Shown: piece by piece, positions 19,152-28,982 of the stretch | How the letters are laid out: every line of letters begins with the position of its first letter | How positions within the stretch are numbered: the stretch's first letter is position 1 | Origin: Haematospirillum sp. H4485 | Lineage (GTDB): Bacteria; Pseudomonadota; Alphaproteobacteria; Rhodospirillales; Rhodospirillaceae | NCBI RefSeq assembly: GCF_012102745.1 | Contig: NZ_JAAVSY010000002.1 | Location: forward strand, 1 to 64,000 | DNA length: 64,000 bases | Direction of reading: 5' to 3' | Position numbers and translations under genes: made by a program | Notes under the pieces: generated by a model | Database searches by the model: none | What the model was told of the DNA's origin: nothing | The model's input: the letters and a program-made list of their open reading frames with translations, nothing else

Positions 19152-21077
19152 TTGCCGGCAAAACCCGACACCCCGCTTCTTGATACGATTACATACCCTG
19201 CAGACCTGCGAAATCTGTCGATCGATCAGCTTGGTCTTTTATGCGAGGAGCTGAGGGCCGAGCTTGTCGATGCCGTCTCGACAACCGGCGGGCACCTGGG
19301 GGCCGGGCTGGGGGTGGTCGAGCTGACTGTCGCCCTGCACCATGTTTTCAACACACCGAAAGACAGGCTGATCTGGGATGTCGGCCACCAGTGCTACCCG
19401 CACAAGATCCTGACCGGACGCCGTGACCGCATACGGACCCTGCGTCAGGGTGGAGGTCTTTCGGGTTTCACCTGCCGTGCAGAAAGTGAGTACGATCCTT
19501 TTGGGGCCGGGCACAGCTCCACCTCCATTTCCGCTGGCCTGGGAATGGCCGTGGCCAGTGACCTGTCAGGCGCCGGGAACCATGTTGTTTCGGTCATCGG
19601 TGATGGTGCCATGAGTGCCGGCATGGCCTATGAAGCCATGAACAATGCCGGTGCCATGAACGCCCGGCTGGTTGTCATTCTCAACGACAACGACATGTCG
19701 ATTGCTCCGCCTGTCGGTGCCATGAGTGCTTATCTGTCAAAGCTGATCTCGTCCAAACCCTATGTGTCCCTGCGCAGCCTGGCCAAGGGACTGATCAAGC
19801 GCTTCCCGGAATCGTTGAACCGTGCCGCGCGCCGTGCAGAGGAATATGCCCGTGGCATGATGACCGGGGGAACCCTGTTCGAGGAACTGGGCTTTTACTA
19901 CGTCGGCCCCATTGACGGCCACAACCTGGAGCATCTTGTACCCGTGCTGCGTAACGTCCGCGACCATGGTCACGGGCCGGTTCTGGTTCATGTCGTGACC
20001 CAGAAAGGCAAAGGGTATGCCCCGGCCGAGGCTGCATCGGACAAATACCACGGCGTGGCACGCTTCAACGTCATGACCGGGGCACAGGAAAGAAGCAAGC
20101 CCAACGCCCCCAGCTACACCGGGGTTTTTGCACGGGCCCTGACCGATGCGGCAGGACAGGATCCACGCATTGTCGCCATCACGGCCGCCATGCCTTCAGG
20201 AACAGGGCTGGATGTTTTTGCCTCGTCATTCCCGGATCGCTGCTTTGATGTCGGCATTGCCGAACAGCATGCTGTTACCTTTGCTGCCGGCTTGGCATCG
20301 GAGGGGTACCGGCCCTTTGCCGCCCTGTATTCGACGTTCCTGCAACGAGGCTATGATCAGGTTGTGCACGATGTTGCCCTGCAGAATCTTCCCGTTCGCT
20401 TTGCCATCGACCGGGCCGGTCTGGTAGGCGCTGACGGGGCAACCCACCACGGTTCCTTTGACCTTGCCTATCTGGGCTGCCTGCCGAACATGACCATCAT
20501 GGCCCCTTCGGATGAAGCGGAACTGGTTCATGCTGTGGCTACAGCCGCTGCCCATGACAGTGGCCCCTTTGCTTTCCGCTACCCCCGGGGCGAAGGTGTT
20601 GGCGTCTCCCTGCCCGAGAAACCGCAGGTCCTGCCGATCGGCAAGGGCCGAATCGTACGGGAAGGCAAGGGAACAGCCCTGCTGGCCCTGGGTACCATCC
20701 TGCACCAGTGCCTTGAAGCCGCTGATATACTGGGCAGCCACGGACTGTCGCCGACCGTGGCGGATGCCCGCTTTGCCAAGCCCCTTGACCTTGCGCTGCT
20801 GGAAGACCTCGCAACACGCCACGCCATCCTTCTTGTTGTAGAGGATGGGGCAACCGGCGGATTCTCGTCCTGGGTCATGAAGGCATTGTCGGACTGCGGG
20901 CTTCTGGACGGTACCCTGAAGGTACGAACCCTGACCCTGCCCGATACCTTTATCGAGCAGGACACACCCGCCAGGCAGTTGAAAGAAGCGGGTCTTGATG
21001 CCGGATGCATTGCCGCCAAGGTCATGGAACTGCTGGCCAGCGACACCAGTGTTTCCATAAAGCCTGTATCAGGCTGA
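19152..21077 (+). CDS. dxs: 1-deoxy-D-xylulose-5-phosphate synthase
   Basis: Thiamine-diphosphate enzyme that condenses pyruvate and glyceraldehyde-3-phosphate, the first step of the MEP isoprenoid pathway. The 641-residue length is standard. Visible features are [18 protein letters not shown] near the N-terminus, the ThDP motif [20 protein letters not shown] (around 153-172) with NDNDMSI, the transketolase-like pyrimidine domain with [15 protein letters not shown], and the C-terminal transketolase domain. The start is a TTG, supported by a strong GGAGG at 19141-19145; no ATG lies near. Third gene of xseB-ispA-dxs. Confidence 0.96.
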   Translation: MPAKPDTPLLDTITYPADLRNLSIDQLGLLCEELRAELVDAVSTTGGHLGAGLGVVELTVALHHVFNTPKDRLIWDVGHQCYPHKILTGRRDRIRTLRQGGGLSGFTCRAESEYDPFGAGHSSTSISAGLGMAVASDLSGAGNHVVSVIGDGAMSAGMAYEAMNNAGAMNARLVVILNDNDMSIAPPVGAMSAYLSKLISSKPYVSLRSLAKGLIKRFPESLNRAARRAEEYARGMMTGGTLFEELGFYYVGPIDGHNLEHLVPVLRNVRDHGHGPVLVHVVTQKGKGYAPAEAASDKYHGVARFNVMTGAQERSKPNAPSYTGVFARALTDAAGQDPRIVAITAAMPSGTGLDVFASSFPDRCFDVGIAEQHAVTFAAGLASEGYRPFAALYSTFLQRGYDQVVHDVALQNLPVRFAIDRAGLVGADGATHHGSFDLAYLGCLPNMTIMAPSDEAELVHAVATAAAHDSGPFAFRYPRGEGVGVSLPEKPQVLPIGKGRIVREGKGTALLALGTILHQCLEAADILGSHGLSPTVADARFAKPLDLALLEDLATRHAILLVVEDGATGGFSSWVMKALSDCGLLDGTLKVRTLTLPDTFIEQDTPARQLKEAGLDAGCIAAKVMELLASDTSVSIKPVSG

Positions 21078-21162
21078 GATCGTTTGCGAACAGCAGATCA
21101 AGAGGATATTGTGGCCGGACTATCGGCTTTCTGCCGGTTCCTGATTGCTGGATCCCCGTGCC

Positions 21163-21768
21163 ATGACGATTTTATCGGTCACAATCACCCTTTTTCTGCT
21201 TATGGACTCTCCGGGGAATGTCCCGATCTTTTTGTCTGTGCTGGGGCGGCTGGAAAAAACCCGCCGCCGCCGTGCAATCCTGCGTGAAATTACATTTGCC
21301 CTGATCGCCCTGCTGCTGTTCCTGTTTTTCGGTCGGACCCTCCTGTCCTCTCTGGGTATCTCGGCGCCCGCCCTGTCGGTAGCCGGGGGGGTTGTCCTGT
21401 TCCTGGTTGCCCTGCGCATGATCTTTCCGGGCCAGTATGGCAGCCTTACGGAAGGGACGGATCCGGACCCTTGGCTGGTTCCCCTGGCCGTGCCCTTGGC
21501 TGCTGGTCCGTCCAGCATGGCCTATGTCATGCTGATTGCCACGCAGGAGCCTGACCGGATCGGTGACTGGGCCCTTGCCATCGTCATGGCATGCGTGCTT
21601 GGCGGGCTGACAATTTATACCGGCGACCTTCTGCGCCGCTGGATCAAGGATCGAGCTCTCAACCTGATCGAGCGCCTGATGGGCATTATTCTTGTTGTGA
21701 TTGCCATCCAGATGCTGATGAACGGCATTGGCCAATATGTACAGACCCTGAGTACCGCAACACCCTGA
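21163..21768 (+). CDS. MarC family integral membrane protein
   Basis: A 201-residue protein with six predicted membrane segments and the MarC/UPF0056 pattern: an early FLLMDSPGNVPIFLSVL, then a charged RRRRAI turn, SVAGGVVLFLVALRMI and PLAVPLAAGPSSMAYVM. Function is not established; an older link to multiple antibiotic resistance in E. coli was not supported. ATG at 21163 is chosen over TTG at 21145 because the hydrophobic family start follows it. It overlaps tlyA by one base (TGATG). Confidence 0.9.
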   Translation: MTILSVTITLFLLMDSPGNVPIFLSVLGRLEKTRRRRAILREITFALIALLLFLFFGRTLLSSLGISAPALSVAGGVVLFLVALRMIFPGQYGSLTEGTDPDPWLVPLAVPLAAGPSSMAYVMLIATQEPDRIGDWALAIVMACVLGGLTIYTGDLLRRWIKDRALNLIERLMGIILVVIAIQMLMNGIGQYVQTLSTATP

Positions 21769-22544
21769 TGACAAAGAAGACACAAGACCATTCCAAAAAA
21801 GCGACCAAGGAACGTATTGACCAGATGCTGGTGGACCGCGGCCTGGCCGAAAGCCGGACACGCGCACAGGCATTGGTGATGTCTGGCCTGGTTCTGGTTG
21901 ATGGACACCGCGTTGACAAACCGGGAACCCGCGTTGCCCTGGACCAGACAATCGTCCTGAAAGGACAGGATCACCCCTGGGTCTCACGCGGGGGCTTGAA
22001 GCTGGACAAGGGGCTGGAGGTTTTCAACATTCCCGTTACCGGAAGCACGGCACTGGATGTCGGGGCATCTACCGGCGGCTTCAGCGATGTTTTGCTGACC
22101 CGGGGGGCGTCACGGGTTTATGCGGTGGATGTGGGCTATGGACAGCTGGCCCATCGCCTGCGGACTGATCCACGCGTCGTGGTTCTGGAACGAACGAATG
22201 CCCGCTATCTGACGACAGACCATATCCCGGAACCCGTTGACCTAGTCGTCTGCGATGCCAGCTTCATCGGCCTGCGGACGGTCCTGGAAACACCCCTGAC
22301 CTTCCTGAAGCCGGGGGGATATCTGGTTGCGCTGATCAAACCACAGTTTGAAGTCGGCAAAGAGCGCCTGGGCAAAGGAGGAGTTGTCCGCGATCCCGCA
22401 CTTCACCAGGAGGTTTGCGATACCATGCGCGCATGGCTGACAGATCAGCCTAGATGGACCGTTCTGGGTATAACGGAAAGCCCCATCAGGGGGCCGGAAG
22501 GCAATGTTGAGTTCCTTCTGGCGGCACAGCGGCTCCCGACCTGA
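21768..22544 (+). CDS. tlyA: TlyA family rRNA (cytidine-2'-O)-methyltransferase
   Basis: Likely methylates ribose 2'-OH groups of cytidines in 16S and/or 23S rRNA. The 258 residues comprise an N-terminal S4 RNA-binding domain (about 11-70, RIDQMLVDRGLAESRTRAQALVMSG) and an FtsJ-like methyltransferase with the SAM motif ALDVGASTGGFSDVLL, then VCDASFIGLRTVL and LIKPQFEVG with the catalytic Lys. Starts with an ATG that shares one base with the marC stop. Described as a haemolysin in old annotations; the RNA methylase role is the well-supported one. It ends just before a hairpin and the convergent sppA gene. Confidence 0.93.
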   Translation: MTKKTQDHSKKATKERIDQMLVDRGLAESRTRAQALVMSGLVLVDGHRVDKPGTRVALDQTIVLKGQDHPWVSRGGLKLDKGLEVFNIPVTGSTALDVGASTGGFSDVLLTRGASRVYAVDVGYGQLAHRLRTDPRVVVLERTNARYLTTDHIPEPVDLVVCDASFIGLRTVLETPLTFLKPGGYLVALIKPQFEVGKERLGKGGVVRDPALHQEVCDTMRAWLTDQPRWTVLGITESPIRGPEGNVEFLLAAQRLPT

Positions 22545-22556
22545 AAAACCCGGCGT

Positions 22557-22584
22557 GGGGTGTGGATTGCGCATACCACACCCC
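22557..22584. terminator. Hairpin between convergent tlyA and sppA
   Basis: GGGGTGTGG (22557-22565), a ten-base loop and CCACACCCC (22576-22584), a perfect nine-pair stem. No T-tract follows. It sits exactly in the 52-base convergent gap, so a shared terminator is the simplest reading. Confidence 0.6.
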
Positions 22585-22596
22585 TCGTCGCCGCTC

Positions 22597-24378
22597 CTAC
22601 AATCCTTCAGAAGAAGGAGCCATCAGAACAGCCGGGCTTCGCCCGATGGCGCGCTGACGTTCGATCCCTGATACAAACGGCTTCACAAACGGTTCCAGGG
22701 CGGTCAGATAGCTCAACTGCCGCATGCCATGCGCCGAACCACCAAAGACAGCCAGAATTTGCTCCCATTCTGTTTTCGGGGCCGGAAATGGGACCAGATC
22801 GATCTCTGCGTCTTCAGCAATACCGGCGGCCTCCCGCGCCAAGCGCACGGCTGTACCAAAACCGCCAAGGACATCAACCAGACCAACAGCTTTTGCATCA
22901 TGGCCGGACCAGACCCGGCCACGGGCCACATGGTCCACCTGATCGGGAGCGAGACCGCGCCCCTGTGCCAGTTTCCCTGTGAAATCTGTATAGATGGCAT
23001 CAAGAGAGCGATCGAACCAGGCACGTTCTTCCGGCGTGAACTTGCGATTCGGACTAAGCATCAGGGCCCCGGATCCTGTCTCGACCCGCGCCCAGGAAAC
23101 ACCCAGCTTGTCCCACAATCCAGATACCACGGTCTTGCCCGAGAACACGCCGATAGAGCCTGTTATTGTACCCGGATTTGCAACAATCGCATGCGCGGGC
23201 ATGGACAGAAAATAGCCACCCGACGCGGCATATTCGCCCATGCTCACAATCAGGGGCATACCCTTTTCCTTGGCCCGGGCCACCTCGCGCCAGATGGTAT
23301 CACTGGCAACAGCATCGCCACCGGGGCTGTTGATCCGCAGGACAATGGCCTTGATATCCGGATCATCCACTGCACTGCGAATAGCCCCCGCAACCGTATC
23401 GGAACCAATACTGTGCGTTCCGGACATGGTTCCATCTTCGCTGGCCCCGGCATGGATGACACCCACCCCGTGAATCAGGGCAATACGCGAAGCATGCGGC
23501 GACGGGTGCACCGCCGTACCGGCAAGGTAATCATCCAATGATACCTCCTTGTCGGTTCCTGCTGCGCTGTGTACAGCATCCATAAACTCATCCAGGTACC
23601 CGATGGTATCAACCAGACCGGCATCCTTTGCTTCACTGGCAAACAAGGGAGGACGAGCCGCCAAGACTTCTACAGAAGCCCGTTCAAGGCCACGCCCGGA
23701 AACAACCGCATCAAGCAACTGGGACTGCCAGGAATCAAGCAAGGCACGCAGTGAAACCCGATGCGGCTCACTCATGTCATCGCGCACCAAGCTGTCCATC
23801 GCCGTCTTGTACTCCCAACGGCTTGCAAACTCATGCTCGATACCGATTTTTTCCAGGGCAGACTTCAGGAAAGGCACCTCGACACCAAAGCCTGTCAAAC
23901 CCAGGGTCCCTGAAGGCTGCAGCCAGATTTCCGAGAAGCCCGATGCCAGAAGGTATTCTGCACCGCCGCCATTGGATTGCCCGAGAGTCTCGGCAAAGAC
24001 AAAAGCCGGTTTGCCCGAATCACGAAAGCGCGCGATCGCGTCGCGCAGTTCCTGCGCTTCCGCCATACCACGCCCGGCATCACCAATACGGGCCGTCACC
24101 GCCTTGACCCTGGGGTCCGCAGCCGCACGATCCAGGACAGTGACAATATCGACCAGCGAGACCTGCGGCTCGAACAAATGATCAAGATGAACCTCTGGCA
24201 ATTCCGGTGTTGGATAATCCAGGGACAGGGACAAAATCATCTCCGAAGGCAGATCAGTCGATCGGGAGAAAGAAGGCCCCAGGCGGGATACACCAATCAC
24301 AAGAACAACAGACAAACTGACAAAAACAACGCCGCACAGAGCCAATGCCCACAACAACGCCCTACCAAAAATACGCAT
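22597..24378 (-). CDS. sppA: Signal peptide peptidase SppA, 67 kDa type
   Basis: Membrane-bound serine protease that degrades cleaved signal peptides. The 593-residue length and two tandem S49 domains mark the long form. One N-terminal membrane segment lies at about 7-29. The general-base lysine is in the first repeat (WEYKTAMDSLVRDDMSE), and the nucleophile serine is in the second (YAASGGYFLSMPAHAIVANP), the same split Lys/Ser arrangement as in E. coli SppA. NSPGGD occurs before the Ser motif. Divergent from the ROK gene, with about 155 bases between them. Confidence 0.94.
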   Translation of the reverse strand: MRIFGRALLWALALCGVVFVSLSVVLVIGVSRLGPSFSRSTDLPSEMILSLSLDYPTPELPEVHLDHLFEPQVSLVDIVTVLDRAAADPRVKAVTARIGDAGRGMAEAQELRDAIARFRDSGKPAFVFAETLGQSNGGGAEYLLASGFSEIWLQPSGTLGLTGFGVEVPFLKSALEKIGIEHEFASRWEYKTAMDSLVRDDMSEPHRVSLRALLDSWQSQLLDAVVSGRGLERASVEVLAARPPLFASEAKDAGLVDTIGYLDEFMDAVHSAAGTDKEVSLDDYLAGTAVHPSPHASRIALIHGVGVIHAGASEDGTMSGTHSIGSDTVAGAIRSAVDDPDIKAIVLRINSPGGDAVASDTIWREVARAKEKGMPLIVSMGEYAASGGYFLSMPAHAIVANPGTITGSIGVFSGKTVVSGLWDKLGVSWARVETGSGALMLSPNRKFTPEERAWFDRSLDAIYTDFTGKLAQGRGLAPDQVDHVARGRVWSGHDAKAVGLVDVLGGFGTAVRLAREAAGIAEDAEIDLVPFPAPKTEWEQILAVFGGSAHGMRQLSYLTALEPFVKPFVSGIERQRAIGRSPAVLMAPSSEGL

Positions 24379-24533
24379 GACAGCTCCCTGAAAGGGTCAA
24401 CCGGAATTGACAGACAACGCAAAAAGAAGCATCCCGGCAATTGACCCGCCCTGTAGTATGCCGCAAAAGTGGCAGTTGACGGACAGAAGTGCAAGCTTGG
24501 TCCACCAAGGTGTCAGAGAAGAGGGTTTCGTTC

Positions 24534-25496
24534 ATGCCTCATCCACGCATCGGCATCAGTCTTGGCCATAACAGCTTTGATGTTCTGGCTCTGACAACCA
24601 ACGACTTTGTGCTGACGCGCGAACAGCACCCGCTGACATCGCCATCCTACCACGACAGACTGCAAGCGATGGCCAGCCGGGTCAAAATGCTGGACCGTGA
24701 ATATGGAAAGGGAAGCCTTGGCGTCGCCATCCCTGGCAGTATTACCCCTGACAGCGGACATATCCGGACATCCCCTGTCCAGGACTTGATTGGCCACACG
24801 ATGCTCCTTGACCTTGCCGCAGCGATTGGACGTCCGGTGCGCATTGCCAGCGATGCAGACTGCATGGCGCTGTCAGAAACGATGGATGGTGCCAGTGCGG
24901 GCCTGTACTGCTGCTTCCATGCCATCCTGGACCACGGTGTAACCGGTTGCCTGACCATCGGAAACCGTATTCTGAGTGGCCCTAATGCGTTGGGGGGTGA
25001 ATGGAGCCACAATCCTATTCCATGGCCACGGGAATGGAAACACGCCGACGAACGACCGGGCCCGGATTGTTACTGCGGACTGACAGGCTGCACAGAAACG
25101 TTTCTGTCAACGCATGGCCTGATAGATGACCACGCAAGAGCAACGGGCATGACACTACCGTGGCCTGATATTGCTGCATCAGCCACAGCCGGGGATCCGG
25201 ACTGCCTGGAAAGCATGCAACGCTACGCAGACAGGCTGGCCCGGGCCCTGTCCATCATCGTCAATCTGGTTGACCCTGATGCCATTGTGCTGGGCGGCGC
25301 CCTGTCGGACATAGACTGGCTGTATGAAAAAATCCCCCTGCTGTGGTCCGGTTGGGCGCTGAGCAACAACACAGCAACCCGTTTGTGCAAAGCGGCACAC
25401 GGGGCCGACAGTATTGTACGGGGAGCATCACTGCTGTGGGATTGCCAGGATCAGGTTCGCCCCCAACCGGCCCTGCTCCTCCATCCGGCAGACTAA
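24534..25496 (+). CDS. ROK family protein with degenerate phosphate-binding motif
   Basis: Member of the ROK sugar kinase/regulator family, 320 residues. Support comes from the zinc motif CYCGLTGCTETF with its partner His in GGEWSHN, the catalytic Asp region SDADCMALSE, and the C-terminal DPDAIVLGGALSD. The usual N-terminal ATP motif, DxGGTK, reads ISLGHNSFDVLAL here: the Asp, second Gly and Thr are replaced. Either the protein has lost kinase activity or this is an unusual subfamily. No helix-turn-helix domain is present, so it is not a typical NagC/Mlc repressor. ATG at 24534 follows AGAGG; the upstream in-frame start is less likely. Substrate unknown. Confidence 0.82.
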   Translation: MPHPRIGISLGHNSFDVLALTTNDFVLTREQHPLTSPSYHDRLQAMASRVKMLDREYGKGSLGVAIPGSITPDSGHIRTSPVQDLIGHTMLLDLAAAIGRPVRIASDADCMALSETMDGASAGLYCCFHAILDHGVTGCLTIGNRILSGPNALGGEWSHNPIPWPREWKHADERPGPDCYCGLTGCTETFLSTHGLIDDHARATGMTLPWPDIAASATAGDPDCLESMQRYADRLARALSIIVNLVDPDAIVLGGALSDIDWLYEKIPLLWSGWALSNNTATRLCKAAHGADSIVRGASLLWDCQDQVRPQPALLLHPAD

Positions 25497-25501
25497 ACGC
25501 C

Positions 25502-26359
25502 CTATAGGGCACAGTCCGGCGCCGGGGGAGGATGGACCTCGACGAGCGTACCGCGCAGGCTGAACGTGCCAAAATTCTGCAGCAGGCTTTCGGCCACACC
25601 ATTGCTCCGGTAACGCAGGGATACCTCGAAATCAGGAACACCCCCGCCGTTGGCCGGGTTGAAAAACGCCAAGACAACCGGCCACCCTCCACCCTTCAGC
25701 AAGGCATTACCGGGAAGAACGGAAGGAGCCTGATCCGGGAACGGGTTGCCAACTGCAGCCGACAGATCAAAGGCTGGGCCGATGATGGAACCATCAAAAA
25801 CGGGACGGGCCAGAAAACGCCCTCCATTACGGGCCTGCCGGAAGAGAAGGTCTGTGTGCGCTGCCGGAAACAGCGTACCCGGAGACAGATCAAAAACAAC
25901 GTCTTGCCGGTCTCCCTCTATCCGGAAAATAGCACTGCCAACCCCGGCAGGAGGCATCCGCGCTTCCCCCTGATAGGAATCAAGAACCTCCCCATCCCGC
26001 ATGTTCTGGACAGAAAAGCGGTAGGACTGGCCATCCTTGGCTTCCCACGACATAAAGTCCCAGCTGGACGACACCGCATCCCCCTGACTCTGGAACAGAG
26101 TAAGATCAGTGCGGGTCTTGACCTTCCATGCTGTACAGCCATCTTCAAAAGTATAGCGCATGGTCCCGGAAGCCCCGACAATCCCCGAGGAAGAACGGGC
26201 CGAGTGCAGCTCCATCCGGTACACGGCCGCGTGGGGCACAAGGCTGGAGCCCTTCGATGGAACAACAGGCTTTGACCAGACTGCAACAGAAAAGCCGGCA
26301 CCCAGGAAAGGCCCGACAACACAAGACATCAAAGCTATTCTCAGATAACGCCCATACAT
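25502..26359 (-). CDS. EipB-like cell envelope protein (DUF1849)
   Basis: Predicted periplasmic beta-structured protein of the DUF1849/EipB family, which in Brucella supports envelope integrity. In 285 residues there is an N-terminal hydrophobic signal sequence (about 7-27), the family opening LVPHAAVYRMELHSARSSSGIVGASGTMRY, and cysteines in EDGCTAWK (near 74) and close to the C-terminus (PAPDC). These match the pair that forms a conserved disulfide in the family. Starts at ATG 26359 and is convergent with the ROK gene, whose stop is only six bases away. Function here is inferred from family. Confidence 0.82.
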   Translation of the reverse strand: MYGRYLRIALMSCVVGPFLGAGFSVAVWSKPVVPSKGSSLVPHAAVYRMELHSARSSSGIVGASGTMRYTFEDGCTAWKVKTRTDLTLFQSQGDAVSSSWDFMSWEAKDGQSYRFSVQNMRDGEVLDSYQGEARMPPAGVGSAIFRIEGDRQDVVFDLSPGTLFPAAHTDLLFRQARNGGRFLARPVFDGSIIGPAFDLSAAVGNPFPDQAPSVLPGNALLKGGGWPVVLAFFNPANGGGVPDFEVSLRYRSNGVAESLLQNFGTFSLRGTLVEVHPPPAPDCAL

Positions 26360-26495
26360 GGCAGAGTTCCTGCGGACTGCCTATTGGCCGAAACAATGAC
26401 GCCCCAGAATGGTGCAGTTCAAAGGATTTGCCAAGTCAGCTCCACACCCGGGGGCGAGCTACGCGTCTGTTTTCCGGGAAGTGTTGCATAAACGC

Positions 26496-26531
26496 AAGCC
26501 TCCCCGGGGCATGTATAGCCCGGGGAGGCTT
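26496..26531 (-). terminator. Terminator-like hairpin downstream of aspS
   Basis: AAGCCTCCCCGGGGC pairs with GCCCGGGGAGGCTT around a seven-base loop, about 14 pairs with one bulged G. It lies 33 bases after the aspS stop. The U-tract is poor (GCGTTTATG), so efficiency is uncertain. Confidence 0.65.
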
Positions 26532-26563
26532 GGACACATAAGGATCAAGTCAGGGGAAGGACT

Positions 26564-28387
26564 CTATGCACCGGCAGCACTGGCCGGGGCTGTTCCGCCC
26601 TTTTGAACCTCTATTTTCTTCGGCAGCTGAAGGCGGATATGAAGCTCGCGCAGCTGCTTCTCGGTCACTTCCGAAGGTGCCTGCATCAAAAGATCCTGAG
26701 CCTGGCCGTTCATCGGGAACAGGATAACCTCGCGAATATTGGGCTCGTCAGCCAGCAGCATCACCATACGGTCGATACCCGGCGCCGCACCACCATGCGG
26801 AGGGGCCCCGAACTTGAAGGCATTCAACATGCCGCCAAACTTCTCTTCGACCACATCAGGACCATAGCCGGCAATTGCAAAAGCCTTGTACATAATCTCT
26901 GGCAGGTGGTTCCGGATGGCACCGGAAGACAGCTCTATCCCGTTGCACACGATGTCATACTGGAATGCCTTGATATCCAGCGGATCCATGGTCTCCAGAG
27001 CGTTCATGCCGCCCTGGGGCATGGAGAACGGGTTGTGGCTGAATTCGATCTGGCCGGTATCTTCGTTGCGCTCGTACATCGGGAAGTCAACCGTCCAGCA
27101 GAACCGGAAAACGCCCTGTTCGCGCAGTGACAGGTCATCACAGACCCGTTCCCGCACCTTGCCGGCAAACTTGGCAGCAGCCAGTGCCTTGTCGCAGACA
27201 AAGAACACCGAATCTCCATCCTGAAGGCCACAGGCATCCTTGATGGACTGGAGACGGTCTGCTTCCAGATTCTTGGCAATCGGGCCTTTCGGGCCATCGG
27301 CGGCAAACTGGACATAACCAAGGCCGCCCTGCCCTTCCTCACGGGCCCATTCATTCAGCTTGTCGTACCACCCACGCGGACGAGCTGCTGCACCGGGGGC
27401 CGGAATGGCACGGACCACGCTGCCAGCCGCAACGCCACGGGCAAAAATCCCGAAACCGGAATCGCGGAAGGCATCGGTTACATCGGTAATCAGCAGCGGG
27501 TTCCGAAGATCCGGCTTGTCCGACCCGTACTTCAGCATCGCAGTATCATAGGGGATGCGCTCGAACGGCATGGGCGAAACCGCTTTGCCACCAGAGAACG
27601 ACACAAACAGGTCATGCAGGACCGGCTCGATGGCGTTGAACACATCCTCTTGGGTGACAAAGCTCATTTCAAAATCAAGCTGGTAAAACTCACCCGGCGA
27701 ACGGTCAGCACGGCTGTCTTCGTCACGGAAGCAAGGAGCAATCTGGAAATAGCGATCAAAGCCCGCAACCATCAACAGCTGCTTGAACTGCTGCGGGGCC
27801 TGGGGCAACGCATAGAAGCGCCCCGGATTCAGGCGGCTGGGAACCAAGAAGTCACGGGCCCCCTCGGGGCTGGAGGCCGTCAGGATCGGGGTCTGGAACT
27901 CGTTGAAACCATCGGCTGTCATGCGCTGGCGCAACCAGGCGATCACCTGCGAACGCAACAGCATGTTGGCGTGTACTTTCTCGCGCCGCAGATCAAGGTA
28001 GCGATAGCGCAGGCGGGTATCCTCGCCAAACTCTTCCGTGCCAGCAACCTGCATAGGCAGAACGTCAGCACGCGACTGCACGACAATGTCGGAAACACGC
28101 AGCTCTACCTCACCCGTGGTCAAACGGGGATTGACCGTTTCCGGTGAACGGGCGACCACCGCACCGGTAACCGTAACAACACTTTCCGGCCGCAGGGTTT
28201 CAAGAACCCGGAAAATCTCCGATGACACATCGGTCACACACTGGGTGATTCCGTAGTGGTCACGCAAGTCGACAAACAGCAGGTTGCCGTGGTCACGCTT
28301 GCGGTGAACCCAACCGGACAGCCGCACCTGCTGGCCCACATGCTCCTTGCGGAGATCGCCACAGGTATGGGTACGGTACGCGTGCAT
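26564..28387 (-). CDS. aspS: Aspartyl-tRNA synthetase
   Basis: Class II synthetase for tRNA-Asp; many alphaproteobacterial forms are non-discriminating and also load tRNA-Asn. The 607 residues have an N-terminal OB anticodon domain ([34 protein letters not shown]), motif 2 with [10 protein letters not shown] and QLDFEMSF, a bacterial GAD insertion domain, and motif 3 ([19 protein letters not shown]). The ATG at 28387, preceded by AGAGG, gives the normal family start; the open frame upstream to 28606 covers a hairpin and is not AspRS-like. The C-terminal tail is rich in Ala/Gly. Confidence 0.96.
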   Translation of the reverse strand: MHAYRTHTCGDLRKEHVGQQVRLSGWVHRKRDHGNLLFVDLRDHYGITQCVTDVSSEIFRVLETLRPESVVTVTGAVVARSPETVNPRLTTGEVELRVSDIVVQSRADVLPMQVAGTEEFGEDTRLRYRYLDLRREKVHANMLLRSQVIAWLRQRMTADGFNEFQTPILTASSPEGARDFLVPSRLNPGRFYALPQAPQQFKQLLMVAGFDRYFQIAPCFRDEDSRADRSPGEFYQLDFEMSFVTQEDVFNAIEPVLHDLFVSFSGGKAVSPMPFERIPYDTAMLKYGSDKPDLRNPLLITDVTDAFRDSGFGIFARGVAAGSVVRAIPAPGAAARPRGWYDKLNEWAREEGQGGLGYVQFAADGPKGPIAKNLEADRLQSIKDACGLQDGDSVFFVCDKALAAAKFAGKVRERVCDDLSLREQGVFRFCWTVDFPMYERNEDTGQIEFSHNPFSMPQGGMNALETMDPLDIKAFQYDIVCNGIELSSGAIRNHLPEIMYKAFAIAGYGPDVVEEKFGGMLNAFKFGAPPHGGAAPGIDRMVMLLADEPNIREVILFPMNGQAQDLLMQAPSEVTEKQLRELHIRLQLPKKIEVQKGGTAPASAAGA

Positions 28388-28439
28388 GGAAGATACCTCT
28401 TGGTTCATGGAAACAGCCGGATCGGGCAAACCACACAAC

Positions 28440-28484
28440 AATGTGGCCCCGAAACGGCGAAAAGCACACGGTTCGGGGCCCATT
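28440..28484 (-). terminator. Long hairpin between bcp and aspS
   Basis: GGCCCCGAA (28445-28453) pairs with TTCGGGGCC (28472-28480), extended by AATG/CATT across one bulged base, around an 18-base loop. It starts 25 bases after the bcp stop and ends about 50 bases before the aspS start. Without a U-tract it could be a terminator of glnE-bcp or a leader structure of aspS. Confidence 0.5.
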
Positions 28485-28508
28485 GTCAAGCAGAAGCGCA
28501 CAGAACCA

Positions 28509-28982
28509 TCAGGCTGATAGCTGCCGGACAGCCTCCAGAACCGCAGCAGCGTGGCCGGGGACCTTGACCTTACGCCACTCCTGCACGATTTTACCACCCG
28601 GCGCAATCAGGAATGTGGAGCGATCAATGCCCATATACTTGCGACCATACATGCTCTTCTCGACCCAGACCCCATAGGCCTCGCACAGGCTGCCGGTCTC
28701 TTCATCGGACAGCAGGGGGAACGGAAGGCTGTGCTTTTCCACAAACTGGTCATGCTTACGCACGGAATCCTTGGATACGCCAAGAACCACAGCGCCGGCA
28801 GCCAGGAAATCATCGTGCAGGTCGCGGAAATTCTCGGCCTCGGTTGTACACCCCGACGTCAGGTCTTTTGGATAGAAATAGAGAACAACAATCCTGTCCT
28901 GCAGCGCGGCCAGTGACACGCGTCCCCCACCACTGGCAGGAAGGTCGAACGCAGGAGCCGGCTGGCCTGTCATCATGTTCAT
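28509..28982 (-). CDS. bcp: Thioredoxin-dependent thiol peroxidase (Bcp/PrxQ family)
   Basis: Peroxiredoxin that reduces hydrogen and organic peroxides in the cytoplasm. The 157-residue protein has the peroxidatic motif PxxxTxxC as [12 protein letters not shown] (Cys near 45) with SGC where PGC is common. The resolving-type Cys five residues later seen in some members is absent; another Cys occurs in SLCEAYGVW. The family [26 protein letters not shown] stretch is intact. Its ATG overlaps the glnE stop (ATGA), so the two genes are co-translated. Confidence 0.94.
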   Translation of the reverse strand: MNMMTGQPAPAFDLPASGGGRVSLAALQDRIVVLYFYPKDLTSGCTTEAENFRDLHDDFLAAGAVVLGVSKDSVRKHDQFVEKHSLPFPLLSDEETGSLCEAYGVWVEKSMYGRKYMGIDRSTFLIAPGGKIVQEWRKVKVPGHAAAVLEAVRQLSA

